Made by a program: the position numbers and the translations under genes
Assembly: GCA_015059145.1 (NCBI GenBank)
Contig: SVAZ01000002.1
Location: 1 to 64,000 of the forward strand
DNA length: 64,000 bases
Source: Erysipelotrichaceae bacterium
Lineage (GTDB): Bacteria > Bacillota_I > Bacilli_A > Acholeplasmatales > Anaeroplasmataceae
Direction: 5' to 3'
Notes under the pieces: model-generated
What the model was told of the DNA's origin: nothing
What the model saw: the letters and a program-made list of their open reading frames with translations, nothing else
The model's database searches: none
Shown: in pieces, positions 16,572 to 26,162 of the stretch
Layout of the letters: every line of letters begins with the position of its first letter
How positions within the stretch are numbered: position 1 is the first letter of the stretch

Positions 16572-17777
16572 CTAAAACATATTAAAGAAATCACTTGCCT
16601 CTTTAACACTTTTTACAAACTTTTCAACATCCTCTAAAGTATTATAAAAATAGAATGATGCTCTAACTGTACCAATTGTATCTAGCCAGCTAGTAATTAA
16701 TTGTGCACAGTGATGTCCTGCACGAATACAAACATCATTTTTATCAAACACTGAGGCAGCATCATGCGGATGAACTCCATCAATGTTAAATGAAATAATA
16801 CCTGTTTCACATGTAGGATTATATATCTTAAGCCCAGGAATATGCTTTAGACCCTCTAAAGCCTTTTCCTTAAGCATATATTCATATTTAGCAATATTAT
16901 CTAAACCTATAGATTCTAGATATTCACATGCTTCACCTAAACCAATTGCAGCTGCAATTATAGGTGTACCAGTTTCAAACTTATATGGCGCAGCCTTGTA
17001 TGTTTGACTATCCTTCGTAACTGTATCAGCCATATCTCCACCAAATTCAATCGGCGGCATTTTTTCTAGAATTTCCTTTTTACCATATAGAACTCCAATA
17101 CCTGTAGGACCACATAGCTTATGACCAGAAAAGGATAAAAAATCACAATCTAGCTCCTTAACGTCAACCTTCATATGAGGTACCGCTTGTGCTCCATCTA
17201 CTGATACAATAGCACCAGCCTCATGGGCAAGCTTAATAATCTCTCTTATAGGTGTCACATAGCCCATAACATTAGAAACATACGTTAAGGCAACGACCTT
17301 AGTATTCTTTGTTAAGACGCTTTTAAAAGCCTCAACTGTAATTCTTCCTTCCTCATCTAAAGGAATGTATTTAACCTTAGCACCAGTAATATTAGCAACA
17401 TTACTCCAAGGCATATGAGATGAATGATGCTCAAGCTCACTTGTAATAATTTCATCTCCGGCCTTAAGGAAATTTATTCCATAGCTTGAGGCTACCAAAT
17501 TAAGTGATGCTGAAGCACCTCTTGTGAATACGATGTTTTCAAAATCAGCATTAATGAATTTTGCAACCTTATGTCTAGACTCTTCATATAAGTCTGTGGC
17601 TTCATAAGAAAGCTTATAGACACCTCTATGAACATTTACTCCTAGCTTAGAATAATAGCTATTTACTGCGTCAATAACCTTATCAGGCTTAAGTGCCATA
17701 GCTGCATTATCTAAATATGCTAATTTAGGATTATCTCTTAAAACAGGAAAATCCTTTCTAATTAAATCTAAATTCAC
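16572..17777 (-). CDS. sufS: Cysteine desulfurase SufS
   Basis: A PLP enzyme that converts cysteine to alanine and a protein persulfide for Fe-S assembly. Recognisable features are 'YLDNAAMALKP' at the start, the PLP lysine in 'SFSGHKLCGPTGIG', 'FETGTPIIAAAIGLGEA', and the catalytic cysteine in 'RAGHHCAQ' near residue 360. The track's first codon is TTG inside sufD. The GTG at 17777, just after the sufD stop and six bases behind GAGAGTG, gives the family-typical N-terminus and is preferred (401 residues). Confidence 0.95.
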   Translation of the reverse strand: MNLDLIRKDFPVLRDNPKLAYLDNAAMALKPDKVIDAVNSYYSKLGVNVHRGVYKLSYEATDLYEESRHKVAKFINADFENIVFTRGASASLNLVASSYGINFLKAGDEIITSELEHHSSHMPWSNVANITGAKVKYIPLDEEGRITVEAFKSVLTKNTKVVALTYVSNVMGYVTPIREIIKLAHEAGAIVSVDGAQAVPHMKVDVKELDCDFLSFSGHKLCGPTGIGVLYGKKEILEKMPPIEFGGDMADTVTKDSQTYKAAPYKFETGTPIIAAAIGLGEACEYLESIGLDNIAKYEYMLKEKALEGLKHIPGLKIYNPTCETGIISFNIDGVHPHDAASVFDKNDVCIRAGHHCAQLITSWLDTIGTVRASFYFYNTLEDVEKFVKSVKEASDFFNMF

Positions 17778-17778
17778 A

Positions 17779-18573
17779 TTAATCACTCTCAATCAAATTT
17801 AAAACTTCTGACTGTATTTTTTCCTTCCATTCATCAACCTTTATAGCTTCAATAAATGGTCCAATCATACCTTGTAAAATTAATAAGAAGGCTTCCTTCT
17901 TACATAAACCACGACTCATTAAATAGAATAAATCCTCATCGCTCATCTTACCTATGGCAGCACCATGATTAGCAAAGCAATCATATTCATCAATTAATAA
18001 TATAGGCTTTGCAGTAACCTCAGAATTATCATCCATCACTATTCCACGTGAAACCTGCTGGCATTTTGATGATGAATTACCCTTATTAATTTTGCCTGTT
18101 GTATCAAATGAAATACTAGCCTTATTCATCGCAACACCAACATTTGTAATGTTAGATGTTGTCATCTTCGCATTATGCGAAATATATTGCTTAAAAGTAT
18201 TTCTCATATTTGAAGAAATAACTAAGCACTTAACAATCGCATTAGCATTCTCTTCATTTAAATCAATTTCTAAGCTTTCATTAGTTTGTTCTAATGCTAT
18301 TTCAGTTATTTGAATTTCTCCATTAACCTTAAACTTTCTATTACTGTTACTTCCATCTAGGATAATATAATTTACATTTGATGAATTACCAATAGTAACA
18401 CAAACATCATTATTCCTAGTAATATCTATAAATGATGCCTTCACAAATTCATCTACATTAATTGTAATATTATCATCAATTAAATAAATATCATCTGTAC
18501 TATTTGTAATATGCAAGCTATTATCCTTAGCTAGACCCATAGCCTTGATAGATATAACATTTTGATTACTCAT
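17779..18573 (-). CDS. sufD: SufD-like Fe-S scaffold subunit (short form)
   Basis: It is the SufB paralogue that completes the SufBCD scaffold. At 264 residues it is far shorter than typical SufD (about 420): the N-terminal helical domain is missing and only the beta-helix core and the C-terminal '[23 protein letters not shown]' signature remain. That signature and its place between sufC and sufS make the call firm. Its ATG overlaps the sufC stop codon (TAATG), implying translational coupling. Confidence 0.9.
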   Translation of the reverse strand: MSNQNVISIKAMGLAKDNSLHITNSTDDIYLIDDNITINVDEFVKASFIDITRNNDVCVTIGNSSNVNYIILDGSNSNRKFKVNGEIQITEIALEQTNESLEIDLNEENANAIVKCLVISSNMRNTFKQYISHNAKMTTSNITNVGVAMNKASISFDTTGKINKGNSSSKCQQVSRGIVMDDNSEVTAKPILLIDEYDCFANHGAAIGKMSDEDLFYLMSRGLCKKEAFLLILQGMIGPFIEAIKVDEWKEKIQSEVLNLIESD

Positions 18574-19391
18574 TATTTCTTACCTGAATGAGCACAAGAA
18601 CCTAGTAATACATGGGCCTTCTTATCCTCTTGAGGATCTATATCTATACCTAGTTCTTCCTTTACCCAATCATAGCCGTTCGCATCAATCTTAGTAATTA
18701 ATTCCTTACCGCCTGTCTTAACAATCTTTCCATTTATCATTATATGCACATAATCAGGCTTAATATAGTCAAGTAGCCTTTGATAATGAGTAATTAGTAA
18801 GCAGCCAAAGCTTTCATCAACCATACTAGAAACATTCTCTCCAACAATTCGTAATGCATCTACGTCTAATCCTGAATCAATCTCATCTAAAATTGCAAAC
18901 TTAGGCTTAAGCATCTTCATTTGAAGAATTTCATTACGCTTTTTTTCTCCGCCCGAAAAGCCTTCATTTAAATATCTATGAGCTAAATCCTCACGCATTT
19001 TCAAATCTGAACATGCCTTATCAAAGCTTCTAATGAATGAAAATAGAGGAACATCCTTACCAGTAGTAGCCTTCATTGCAGTACGAATAAAATCACTATT
19101 AGTAACACCTGGAACCTCCGCAGGATATTGATATGCTAAAAAGATACCCTTTCTAGCTCTTTCATCTACAGGAAGAGGTAAAATAGTTTCATCATTTAAT
19201 TTAACATCTCCACCTGTAACAGTATATTTAGGCTGTCCCATTATAATAGATGAAAGTGTAGATTTACCTGTACCATTAGGTCCCATAATAGCGTGAACCT
19301 CTCCGGTCTTTATTACTAAATCAACACCCTTAAGTATTTCCTTATCCTCTATGCTAGCACATAAGCCTTCAATTTTTAATACATCACTCAT
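18573..19391 (-). CDS. sufC: Fe-S assembly ATPase SufC
   Basis: SufC is the ABC-type ATPase that drives conformational change in SufBCD. It shows Walker A 'GPNGTGKSTL', the family stretch 'FLAYQYPAEVPGV', signature 'FSGGEKKRNEILQM', Walker B 'FAILDEIDSGLD' and the switch 'ITHYQRLLDYI'. Compared with the usual ~250 residues it has a polar C-terminal tail of about 20 residues containing a cysteine ('LLGSCAHSGKK'). It begins 16 bases after the ArAE/HAD gene, suggesting the suf genes are read from the leuS promoter. Confidence 0.97.
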   Translation of the reverse strand: MSDVLKIEGLCASIEDKEILKGVDLVIKTGEVHAIMGPNGTGKSTLSSIIMGQPKYTVTGGDVKLNDETILPLPVDERARKGIFLAYQYPAEVPGVTNSDFIRTAMKATTGKDVPLFSFIRSFDKACSDLKMREDLAHRYLNEGFSGGEKKRNEILQMKMLKPKFAILDEIDSGLDVDALRIVGENVSSMVDESFGCLLITHYQRLLDYIKPDYVHIMINGKIVKTGGKELITKIDANGYDWVKEELGIDIDPQEDKKAHVLLGSCAHSGKK

Positions 19392-19407
19392 TTATATCAA
19401 CTACCTT

Positions 19408-20829
19408 CTACTTTTGATACTTTTTACTGTAGTACATCTTATGAATTTGCTTAAACATATAATCATAAGAATCTGTCTTTAATACTATATCAGCAGTCTT
19501 AGCCGCCTCAGTATTAGAATGATAAGTAACCTTATAATCACAATTATTCATCATATGGTTACTTAATGGATTTGTAATCAATCCAACTGGTCTTAAGCTT
19601 CTTTCATTACAGTATGCCTTTAATGTAGTTAGCTTAGAAACCTCTTTACTATAAATCTTTAAATATTTATAACCTGGTGCTTCTTCTGTAAAATCAAAGC
19701 ACTCATAAACCTGGACAAATGTTTTATCATTAAGAGAGCTATTTTTAATTGTAGAAATTAACTCCTCAATTTTATCCTCTTTTTCACATACAACATAATA
19801 TAAAACATTTTGATTCTTAGTAAACTCACCTAAGTCAAAGCTACAATAAGGTGCATTCTTTTTAGAATCAGCATAAAGCTTCTCTCCTATATTATCTATC
19901 TTTTTACAATAAATATGTAAAACATCATCAACAATATAATTTTTAAATGGTGTAACATTTAAAGAATCTAATAACAAATCTAATTCCTTTGAATCAGCAT
20001 AAGGAATTTCTTCCTTATATAAATATGTCAAATTTTTGTAATCATATACGGCAGCTCCACCACAGCATATAATAGGATTATTGACCTGAAGATCATCTAA
20101 AATATGCATAAATGATGAAGGTGGTCTTGTTGTAAATAAAGTGCAATTTGCACCAAGATAAACCATATTATTAAGCTTGTAATTCATGTAACCAACAAGC
20201 TTATCCATTTCCTTTGTTACGATTCCCTCAATACCAATACAAAATAATAAATCCTTGTTTTTAACTCTATGAGGTAATCTAAACATATTAACACCTAAGG
20301 CAACTAACACACCTATGATGGTAGAAAGGATTCTATTAATACCAAATACCCATTCTCCCCAATTACTAGATATTGCAGCATTAGCGTTTACTGTAATAGA
20401 TAGGAATGTTAATATAGATACAAAAACTGCTTGTTTTTGTTTTAAGCTAACAGCTATAACGATAATTAAAATTGATAAGACTGCAACAAGACTGTATGGA
20501 ATAATAAACGTTAATATTCCTGAATCCATAAGTGTAGGCCATTTCCCTTTACCTGCAAAAAGCTCATATATTACTACTAATAAAACACCTACAATACCAC
20601 CAATTAATGATGCTATACAACGTGTTTTAGCCTGTTCAACACTCTTTTTTCTATTCGGATAAACAGAATATGCAGTGGCTATACCAGCAAAAAATGGATT
20701 GTACCATTTAAATGCAAAGTTCTCCTCTACACCTGGAATTAATTCTACAGTTTTTAAAGCTAAAAACAGCATTAAGCATATAAATACACTTATAGCAGTT
20801 TTAACTGTACGCATTCCTATCTTTTTCAT
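19408..20829 (-). CDS. ArAE/FUSC-like membrane domain fused to a degenerate Cof-type HAD domain
   Basis: Residues 1-190 form a membrane domain of the aromatic-acid-exporter (ArAE_1/FUSC) type with six hydrophobic segments and the cytoplasmic 'YSVYPNRKKSVEQAKTR' loop. Residues 195-473 follow the layout of Cof-type HAD phosphatases: 'FCIGIEGIV' where DxDGT stands, 'LFTTRPPSSF' for the TGR loop, 'CCGGAAVYD' for the nucleating NGA motif, and 'ITNPLSNHMMNNCDY..A..TADIVL' for the GDxxND loop. All catalytic aspartates are replaced, so I infer a ligand-sensing or regulatory domain rather than an enzyme. It lies 14 bases after leuS and 16 before sufC. Confidence 0.65.
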   Translation of the reverse strand: MKKIGMRTVKTAISVFICLMLFLALKTVELIPGVEENFAFKWYNPFFAGIATAYSVYPNRKKSVEQAKTRCIASLIGGIVGVLLVVIYELFAGKGKWPTLMDSGILTFIIPYSLVAVLSILIIVIAVSLKQKQAVFVSILTFLSITVNANAAISSNWGEWVFGINRILSTIIGVLVALGVNMFRLPHRVKNKDLLFCIGIEGIVTKEMDKLVGYMNYKLNNMVYLGANCTLFTTRPPSSFMHILDDLQVNNPIICCGGAAVYDYKNLTYLYKEEIPYADSKELDLLLDSLNVTPFKNYIVDDVLHIYCKKIDNIGEKLYADSKKNAPYCSFDLGEFTKNQNVLYYVVCEKEDKIEELISTIKNSSLNDKTFVQVYECFDFTEEAPGYKYLKIYSKEVSKLTTLKAYCNERSLRPVGLITNPLSNHMMNNCDYKVTYHSNTEAAKTADIVLKTDSYDYMFKQIHKMYYSKKYQK

Positions 20830-20843
20830 AATTACCTCGATTA

Positions 20844-23237
20844 TTACTTAATAACGATATTTACAATCTTCTTAGGTACTACAATTACCTTAACAATTTG
20901 ATGTCCATCAGTATGAGCCTTAACCTTTTCTGAAGCTAAAGCTATTGCCTCTACCTCAGTATTAGATGCATTTGCATCAATACCTATAGTATCGCGTAGC
21001 TTACCATTTACTTGTACAGCATAAGTAACTACAGAATCCTTTGTTAATTCAATATCATACTCTGGCCACTTTTCATACGCAATTGAATCATTATGACCTA
21101 AAATTGACCAAAGCTCCTCGCCAATGTGAGGAATAATTGGTGATAACATTTTTACCAATCCCTCAATGAAGCCAATATAAATCTTATCAGCCTTATAAGC
21201 CTCATTAACGAATACCATTAATTGTGAAATTGCTGTATTGAAGCATAGGTTTTCATAATCCTTAGTAACCTTCATTACAGTTTGATGATAAACCTTCTCT
21301 AAAGTCTTATCATATTCATTAGTAAATTTCTTAGTATATGTTTCATCAGTTGCTAGACGATATACCCTATCAATAAACTTTTTAGCACCTTCAAGACCTG
21401 TTGTAGACCATGGCTTAGCAGCCTCAAGTGGTCCCATAAACATTTCATATAAACGAAGTGTATCTGCTCCAAAATCTCTTACTACATCATCAGGATTAAT
21501 AACATTACCACGAGACTTACTCATCTTTTCGTTATTTTCACCTAAAATCATACCTTGATGGAATAGCTTCTTAAATGGCTCCTTAACTGGAGATAATCCC
21601 TTATCATAAAGGAAATTAGTCCAGAATCTTGAATATAATAAGTGACCAACCGCATGCTCTGGTCCACCTACATATAAGTCAACAGGCAACCAGTGCTTTA
21701 ATAATTCTTCATTTGCGAATTCATTATCATTGTTTGGATCAATGTAACGCATAAAATACCAGCTAGATCCTGCAGAACCTGGCATTGTATTTGTCTCACG
21801 CTTACCACCTTTGAAGTTAACCCAATCAGTTGCGTTATTAAGTGGACTTGTTCCACCAACCTTTGGCTTATAATCATCAAGCTCAGGTAATACTAAAGGA
21901 AGCTCACTATCATCTAATATTTCATCATGATCATCATAATGAACTACAGGAATAGGCTCACCCCAATATCTTTGACGTGCAAATACCCATTCACGTAGGC
22001 GATAGCTAATCTTCTTTTCACCGCAATTATTTAAAGTTAACCATTCTATCATTTTATTAATAGCTTCTTCTTTTCCTAAGCCATTTAGGAAATCAGAATT
22101 GATATGAAGCCCATCCTCTATATAAGCCTCCTTAGAAATATCTCCACCCTCTAATACTTGGATAATTTCTAAACCAAACTTTTTAGCAAATTCATAGTCT
22201 CTTGTATCATGTGCAGGAACAGCCATAATAGCTCCAGTACCATAGCTAGCTAATACATAGTCAGAAATCCAAACTGGAATTTCCTTTCCATTTACTGGGT
22301 TAATAGCATAAGCACCAGTCCATACACCAGTTTTATCCTTGTTTAATTCAGTTCTTTCTAAATCACTCTTTGAAGCACAAGCCTTTTTATAAGCCTCTAC
22401 CTCTGCTCTTTTTTCTTCTGTTGTAATTAAATCAACAAGCTTATGCTCTGGAGCAAGTGTACAATATGTAGCTCCAAATAAAGTATCAGCACGAGTAGTA
22501 AATACAGTAAATGACTCATTAGTACCTTTAACCTTGAAATCAACATGTGCACCAACTGATTTACCAATCCAGTTTCTTTGCATTTCCTTAGTTGATTCTG
22601 GCCAGTCAATATCATTTAAACCTTCTAATAGCTTTTCAGCATATGCTGGAATATCCATTACCCATTGCTTCATATTCTTTCGAACAACAGGGAATCCTCC
22701 ACGTTCGCTCTTACCATCAATTATCTCATCATTTGCAAGTACAGTACCTAATTCCTCACACCAGTTTACAGGCATATCAACCTGCTTAGCTAATCCTGCA
22801 TTATAAAATTGCTTGAAAATCCATTGTGTCCATTTGTAATACTTAGGATCACAAGTAGAAATTTCCTTACTCCAATCAAAGGAAAAGCCTAGCATCTTTA
22901 ACTGTCTAGTGAATGTTACAATATTTTCTTGTGTAAAGCCATCTGGATGATTTCCAGTGTTGATGGCGTATTGCTCAGCTGGAAGACCAAATGCATCATA
23001 TCCCATTGGATGTAATACATTAAATCCTTGCATTCGCTTCATTCTTGAAATAATATCAGTAGCCGTATATCCCTCAGGATGTCCAACATGTAGACCATGT
23101 CCAGATGGATATGGGAACATATCTAAAGCATAAAATTTAGGCTTAGAAAAATCCCAAACATCAGTTTTGAATGTTTGATTTTCATCCCAATATTTTTGCC
23201 ATTTTGCTTCAATTTCTAAATGATTAAATTCAGCCAT
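20844..23237 (-). CDS. leuS: Leucyl-tRNA synthetase
   Basis: A class I synthetase of 797 residues, normal for Bacillota. The HIGH motif is in '[15 protein letters not shown]', the CP1 editing domain has '[13 protein letters not shown]' and '[13 protein letters not shown]', the KMSKS loop is '[10 protein letters not shown]', and a C-terminal anticodon-binding and tRNA-contact domain follows. A GGGAGG ribosome site precedes the ATG. No T-box leader is present; the upstream region instead has an inverted repeat over the -10 box. It appears to head the unit leuS - ArAE/HAD - sufCDSUB. Confidence 0.98.
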   Translation of the reverse strand: MAEFNHLEIEAKWQKYWDENQTFKTDVWDFSKPKFYALDMFPYPSGHGLHVGHPEGYTATDIISRMKRMQGFNVLHPMGYDAFGLPAEQYAINTGNHPDGFTQENIVTFTRQLKMLGFSFDWSKEISTCDPKYYKWTQWIFKQFYNAGLAKQVDMPVNWCEELGTVLANDEIIDGKSERGGFPVVRKNMKQWVMDIPAYAEKLLEGLNDIDWPESTKEMQRNWIGKSVGAHVDFKVKGTNESFTVFTTRADTLFGATYCTLAPEHKLVDLITTEEKRAEVEAYKKACASKSDLERTELNKDKTGVWTGAYAINPVNGKEIPVWISDYVLASYGTGAIMAVPAHDTRDYEFAKKFGLEIIQVLEGGDISKEAYIEDGLHINSDFLNGLGKEEAINKMIEWLTLNNCGEKKISYRLREWVFARQRYWGEPIPVVHYDDHDEILDDSELPLVLPELDDYKPKVGGTSPLNNATDWVNFKGGKRETNTMPGSAGSSWYFMRYIDPNNDNEFANEELLKHWLPVDLYVGGPEHAVGHLLYSRFWTNFLYDKGLSPVKEPFKKLFHQGMILGENNEKMSKSRGNVINPDDVVRDFGADTLRLYEMFMGPLEAAKPWSTTGLEGAKKFIDRVYRLATDETYTKKFTNEYDKTLEKVYHQTVMKVTKDYENLCFNTAISQLMVFVNEAYKADKIYIGFIEGLVKMLSPIIPHIGEELWSILGHNDSIAYEKWPEYDIELTKDSVVTYAVQVNGKLRDTIGIDANASNTEVEAIALASEKVKAHTDGHQIVKVIVVPKKIVNIVIK

Positions 23238-23258
23238 TTCAATTTACCTCCCGTAAAA

Positions 23259-23295
23259 AATAGTATAAATTTTTAAAATCTATACTATTATATCA
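23259..23295 (-). promoter_or_regulatory. leuS promoter with inverted repeat
   Basis: An extended -10 (TGATATAAT, TATAAT at plus 23287-23292) lies 50 bases before leuS. A 9-base inverted repeat AATAGTATA / TATACTATT (23259-23267 with 23281-23289) overlaps the -10 and the start site. Because the 5' arm precedes the predicted start, it is more likely a protein-binding site than an RNA attenuator. Confidence 0.5.
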
Positions 23296-23346
23296 TAAAG
23301 TCTTTATATTTTATATAAAATAGTCAAAAATAGATACCTATTTAGT

Positions 23347-24216
23347 CTATTTGTTTGTTGTTTTAATTTTCATTTTCATTCTTTGTCCTAATGAAAAAGT
23401 TCCTTTTATAATTGGTTTAATTTCATTTGAACAATTAACAAATTTAAGCATAATACATTGTTCAAAAGCAAGCTTACCAATAAAAGTTACACCTGAAGGT
23501 ATAGTAATACTAGTTAGAGCTTGACAACCCTCAAAAGTTGAATTTTCGATTACTGTAACCTTTGGTGGAAGATCAACAGACTTTAGTGCAACACAGCCTT
23601 TAAATGCAAAAGGCCCGATTTGTGATATGTTTTTAGAAAACATAATAGTCTCTAGGCTTGCACAATTTTCAAAAACAGATGCACCTAATATCTCAACAGA
23701 ATTAGGTAAACTTATTTCTATTAAGCCTTGGCAATCCTCAAACGTAGACGTATGAATATGTCTAATGCTTGATGAAAGCTTGATATTATTTAATGTTGTA
23801 CAGCTATAAAAAGCTGACTTACCGATTTCCTTAACAGAATCTGGAAGCTCTACATTATTTAAGTTCTTACACTTAGAAAATGCATACTCTCCGATAGTGT
23901 CAAGACGTTTTGAAAATACTACTGTTGCCAAGCTTGAACAGCCTGAAAACGCAGCCTTACCAATAGACACAACCTTATCAGGGATAACAATATCTGTCAT
24001 ATTCGTGCATAACGAAAAGGCAGAATCTCCAATAGAAGTTAGGGTACTAGGTAAAATTACAGTCATGATGCTATCGCATTGATAGAAAGCATCCTCTCCA
24101 ATTTCTGTGACTCCTTCAGGTATCTCAACTCTGAATCCTCTCCCCTTGTATTTAATTAACTTTCCCTCCATTATATGGAAATCTCTCCTATTAAACTCTG
24201 CAACAAATTGCGCCAT
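23347..24216 (-). CDS. BspA-type leucine-rich repeat protein without signal peptide
   Basis: The 289-residue protein consists of about ten LRR_5 repeats of ~23 residues, each ending in an aromatic-rich 'AF..C' unit ('IGEDAFYQC', 'IGDSAFSLC', 'IGKAAFSGC' and so on). There is no signal peptide, lipobox, cell-wall anchor or membrane segment, so it should be cytoplasmic, unlike most BspA-like proteins, which are surface adhesins. A second possible start is Met16. The ribosome site AGAGGT precedes the first ATG. The binding partner is unknown. It lies 18 bases after a small membrane-protein gene. Confidence 0.8.
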   Translation of the reverse strand: MAQFVAEFNRRDFHIMEGKLIKYKGRGFRVEIPEGVTEIGEDAFYQCDSIMTVILPSTLTSIGDSAFSLCTNMTDIVIPDKVVSIGKAAFSGCSSLATVVFSKRLDTIGEYAFSKCKNLNNVELPDSVKEIGKSAFYSCTTLNNIKLSSSIRHIHTSTFEDCQGLIEISLPNSVEILGASVFENCASLETIMFSKNISQIGPFAFKGCVALKSVDLPPKVTVIENSTFEGCQALTSITIPSGVTFIGKLAFEQCIMLKFVNCSNEIKPIIKGTFSLGQRMKMKIKTTNK

Positions 24217-24233
24217 TTGTTTGTACCTCTTTC

Positions 24234-24656
24234 TTATTTATTTACCAAAAATTTTGGTTTATTGTCGTTGTTAAGCTTCTCATTTTTCTCACCCTTGAAA
24301 ATTATACAAAATACTACAATACTACTAAATAACATTACTAAAAATCCTAGCCAATATAACCATCCAAATTTATCATAACCATCTACAAACTTTGCTAGAT
24401 AATAGCATAGTGATGATGAGACAATTATAACAGCATATAATACAGGCTCTAATTTTTTAGAGTCATATGACAAAATAGTTATTTCTTTAATTAACAGAAT
24501 AATTAAAGAAACTATAGAAACACAAATAGTCATTACACAGGTTGTCATATAAAAAATATTGCTCATTTTCATTACAATACCTAATATAATAGCAACCACT
24601 AAGCAAATTGCAATTATACAGTAATTAACAATATTAAGTATTTTTTCCTTTTTCAT
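24234..24656 (-). CDS. Small four-helix membrane protein of unknown function
   Basis: The 140-residue protein has four clear membrane segments (about residues 8-28, 33-55, 70-90 and 100-122) with a lysine-rich C-terminus. No family is recognised. A good AAAGGTG ribosome site precedes the ATG. It is followed after 17 bases by the leucine-rich repeat gene, which is probably co-transcribed. Confidence 0.7.
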   Translation of the reverse strand: MKKEKILNIVNYCIIAICLVVAIILGIVMKMSNIFYMTTCVMTICVSIVSLIILLIKEITILSYDSKKLEPVLYAVIIVSSSLCYYLAKFVDGYDKFGWLYWLGFLVMLFSSIVVFCIIFKGEKNEKLNNDNKPKFLVNK

Positions 24657-24691
24657 AAAGAGATCACCTTTCGTATACTATAGTTAATGAG

Positions 24692-24724
24692 TAAAAAAGA
24701 AAACTGCAGAATACTACAGTTTTC
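24692..24724 (-). terminator. Terminator of the uxaBAC operon
   Basis: Minus strand AAAACTGTAGTATTCTGCAGTTTT hairpin followed by CTTTTTT, a few bases after the uxaC stop. Confidence 0.8.
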
Positions 24725-24732
24725 TATTCTTA

Positions 24733-26145
24733 TTAAAACCCAAAGAATTCCTTAGCGTTATTATAGCATACGTCTTCAACGATTTGTCCTAAAGTATCGA
24801 TTTCCTCCTCAGGATATTGACCACTTTCAACTAGGCGGCCAAGCATTTGACATAATAAACGACGATAATATTCATGACGTGGATAAGCTAAGAATGAACG
24901 TGAGTCAGTTAACATACCAACTGATTGTCCAACTAATCCAACTTGCATTAATGTTTCAAGATTTTGTCTCATACCATCTTGTTGATCTAAGAACCACCAA
25001 GCAGTACCAACTTGAACATAACCCTTAACACCTTCCTTTTGGAAGCATCCAGATAATACAGTTAATGCGTAGTTATCGCGTGGATTTAAACAGTAAAGGA
25101 TAGTTTTTGGTAAGCTTCCTTCACCATCTAAAGCACCTAATAGTGCAGATAATTTAGCCATATAATTTTGATCCTCAATAGCGTCAAAGCCAGTATCTGG
25201 ACCAATCTTAGCAAGCATAGACTTAGAGTTGTTGCGTAGTGCACCAATATGGTATTGTTGAACCCAACCAACCTTAGAATATAATCTACCTAAGTGCATT
25301 AATACATAACCCTTATACTTATCTTGCTCTTCGTTAGAAATCTTTTCACCCTTCATACCCTTTAAGAAGATCTTATTAGCCTCTTCATAAGTTGCTGGAG
25401 CATAGTAAACAACATCTAATGCATGGTCAGATACCTTACATCCGATTTCATTGAAGTATTGAACTCTTTCCTCTAATGCCTTGCATAAGTCATTTAAAGA
25501 CTTAATATTATAGCCAACGACACCTGCTAATTGGTTAACCCATGAAGCAAACCATGATAATTCAACGTTAATAGCCTTATCAGGACGGAATGAAGGACGT
25601 ACAGATACCTTTAAAGTCTTATCCTCCTTCATTTTCTTATGCCATTCTAATGAATCAACTGGATCATCAGTAGTACATACTGTATTAACGTTATGTAAAT
25701 ACATCATTTCTCTAGCAGTTAAAGTTTCAAGCTTCTTATTAGCCTTTTCCCAAATAACTTGAGCATTTTTCTTATTAATAATTTCGTCAATGCCGAAATA
25801 TCTTCTCATCTCTAAATGAGACCAGTGATATAAAGGATTACCAACAAAGTAAGGCATTGATTCAACAAATTGCATATACTTTGTATAATCATCCTCTGGA
25901 CCAGAAATTAATTCTTCATTATAGCCTCTAGCACGTAATGCTCTCCACTTATAGTGGTCACCAGTACGATCACCAGGCCCTAACCAAGCATCCGCAAGAT
26001 TACGGAACTTCTTGTCTTCATAAATTTGTTGTGGAATTAAATGACAGTGATAGTCAATAATTGGCATCTTTTCAGCATGCTCATGATATAACTTCTTAGC
26101 TACTTCTGTATCTAATAAGAAGTCCTTATCCATAAATTTTTTCAT
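24733..26145 (-). CDS. uxaC: Uronate isomerase (glucuronate/galacturonate isomerase)
   Basis: It interconverts D-galacturonate with D-tagaturonate and D-glucuronate with D-fructuronate, the first step of hexuronate catabolism. The 470-residue protein is full length and carries the amidohydrolase-like metal site 'IIDYHCHLIPQQI' near residue 29, 'TTDDPVDSLEWH', and 'LTDSRSFLAYPRHEYYRRLL' near the C-terminus. It is the last gene of uxaB-uxaA-uxaC, 17 bases after uxaA. Confidence 0.97.
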   Translation of the reverse strand: MKKFMDKDFLLDTEVAKKLYHEHAEKMPIIDYHCHLIPQQIYEDKKFRNLADAWLGPGDRTGDHYKWRALRARGYNEELISGPEDDYTKYMQFVESMPYFVGNPLYHWSHLEMRRYFGIDEIINKKNAQVIWEKANKKLETLTAREMMYLHNVNTVCTTDDPVDSLEWHKKMKEDKTLKVSVRPSFRPDKAINVELSWFASWVNQLAGVVGYNIKSLNDLCKALEERVQYFNEIGCKVSDHALDVVYYAPATYEEANKIFLKGMKGEKISNEEQDKYKGYVLMHLGRLYSKVGWVQQYHIGALRNNSKSMLAKIGPDTGFDAIEDQNYMAKLSALLGALDGEGSLPKTILYCLNPRDNYALTVLSGCFQKEGVKGYVQVGTAWWFLDQQDGMRQNLETLMQVGLVGQSVGMLTDSRSFLAYPRHEYYRRLLCQMLGRLVESGQYPEEEIDTLGQIVEDVCYNNAKEFFGF

Positions 26146-26162
26146 ATTTGTATTCTCCTTTT

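Noticed and set aside
22534-22806. Plus-strand ORFs of 90 and 65 residues inside leuS
   Set aside because: Shadows of the leuS frame with no ribosome site.
23238-23346. T-box leader before leuS
   Set aside because: The spacer is only about 110 bases, has no specifier stem or T-box sequence, and the inverted repeat overlaps the -10.
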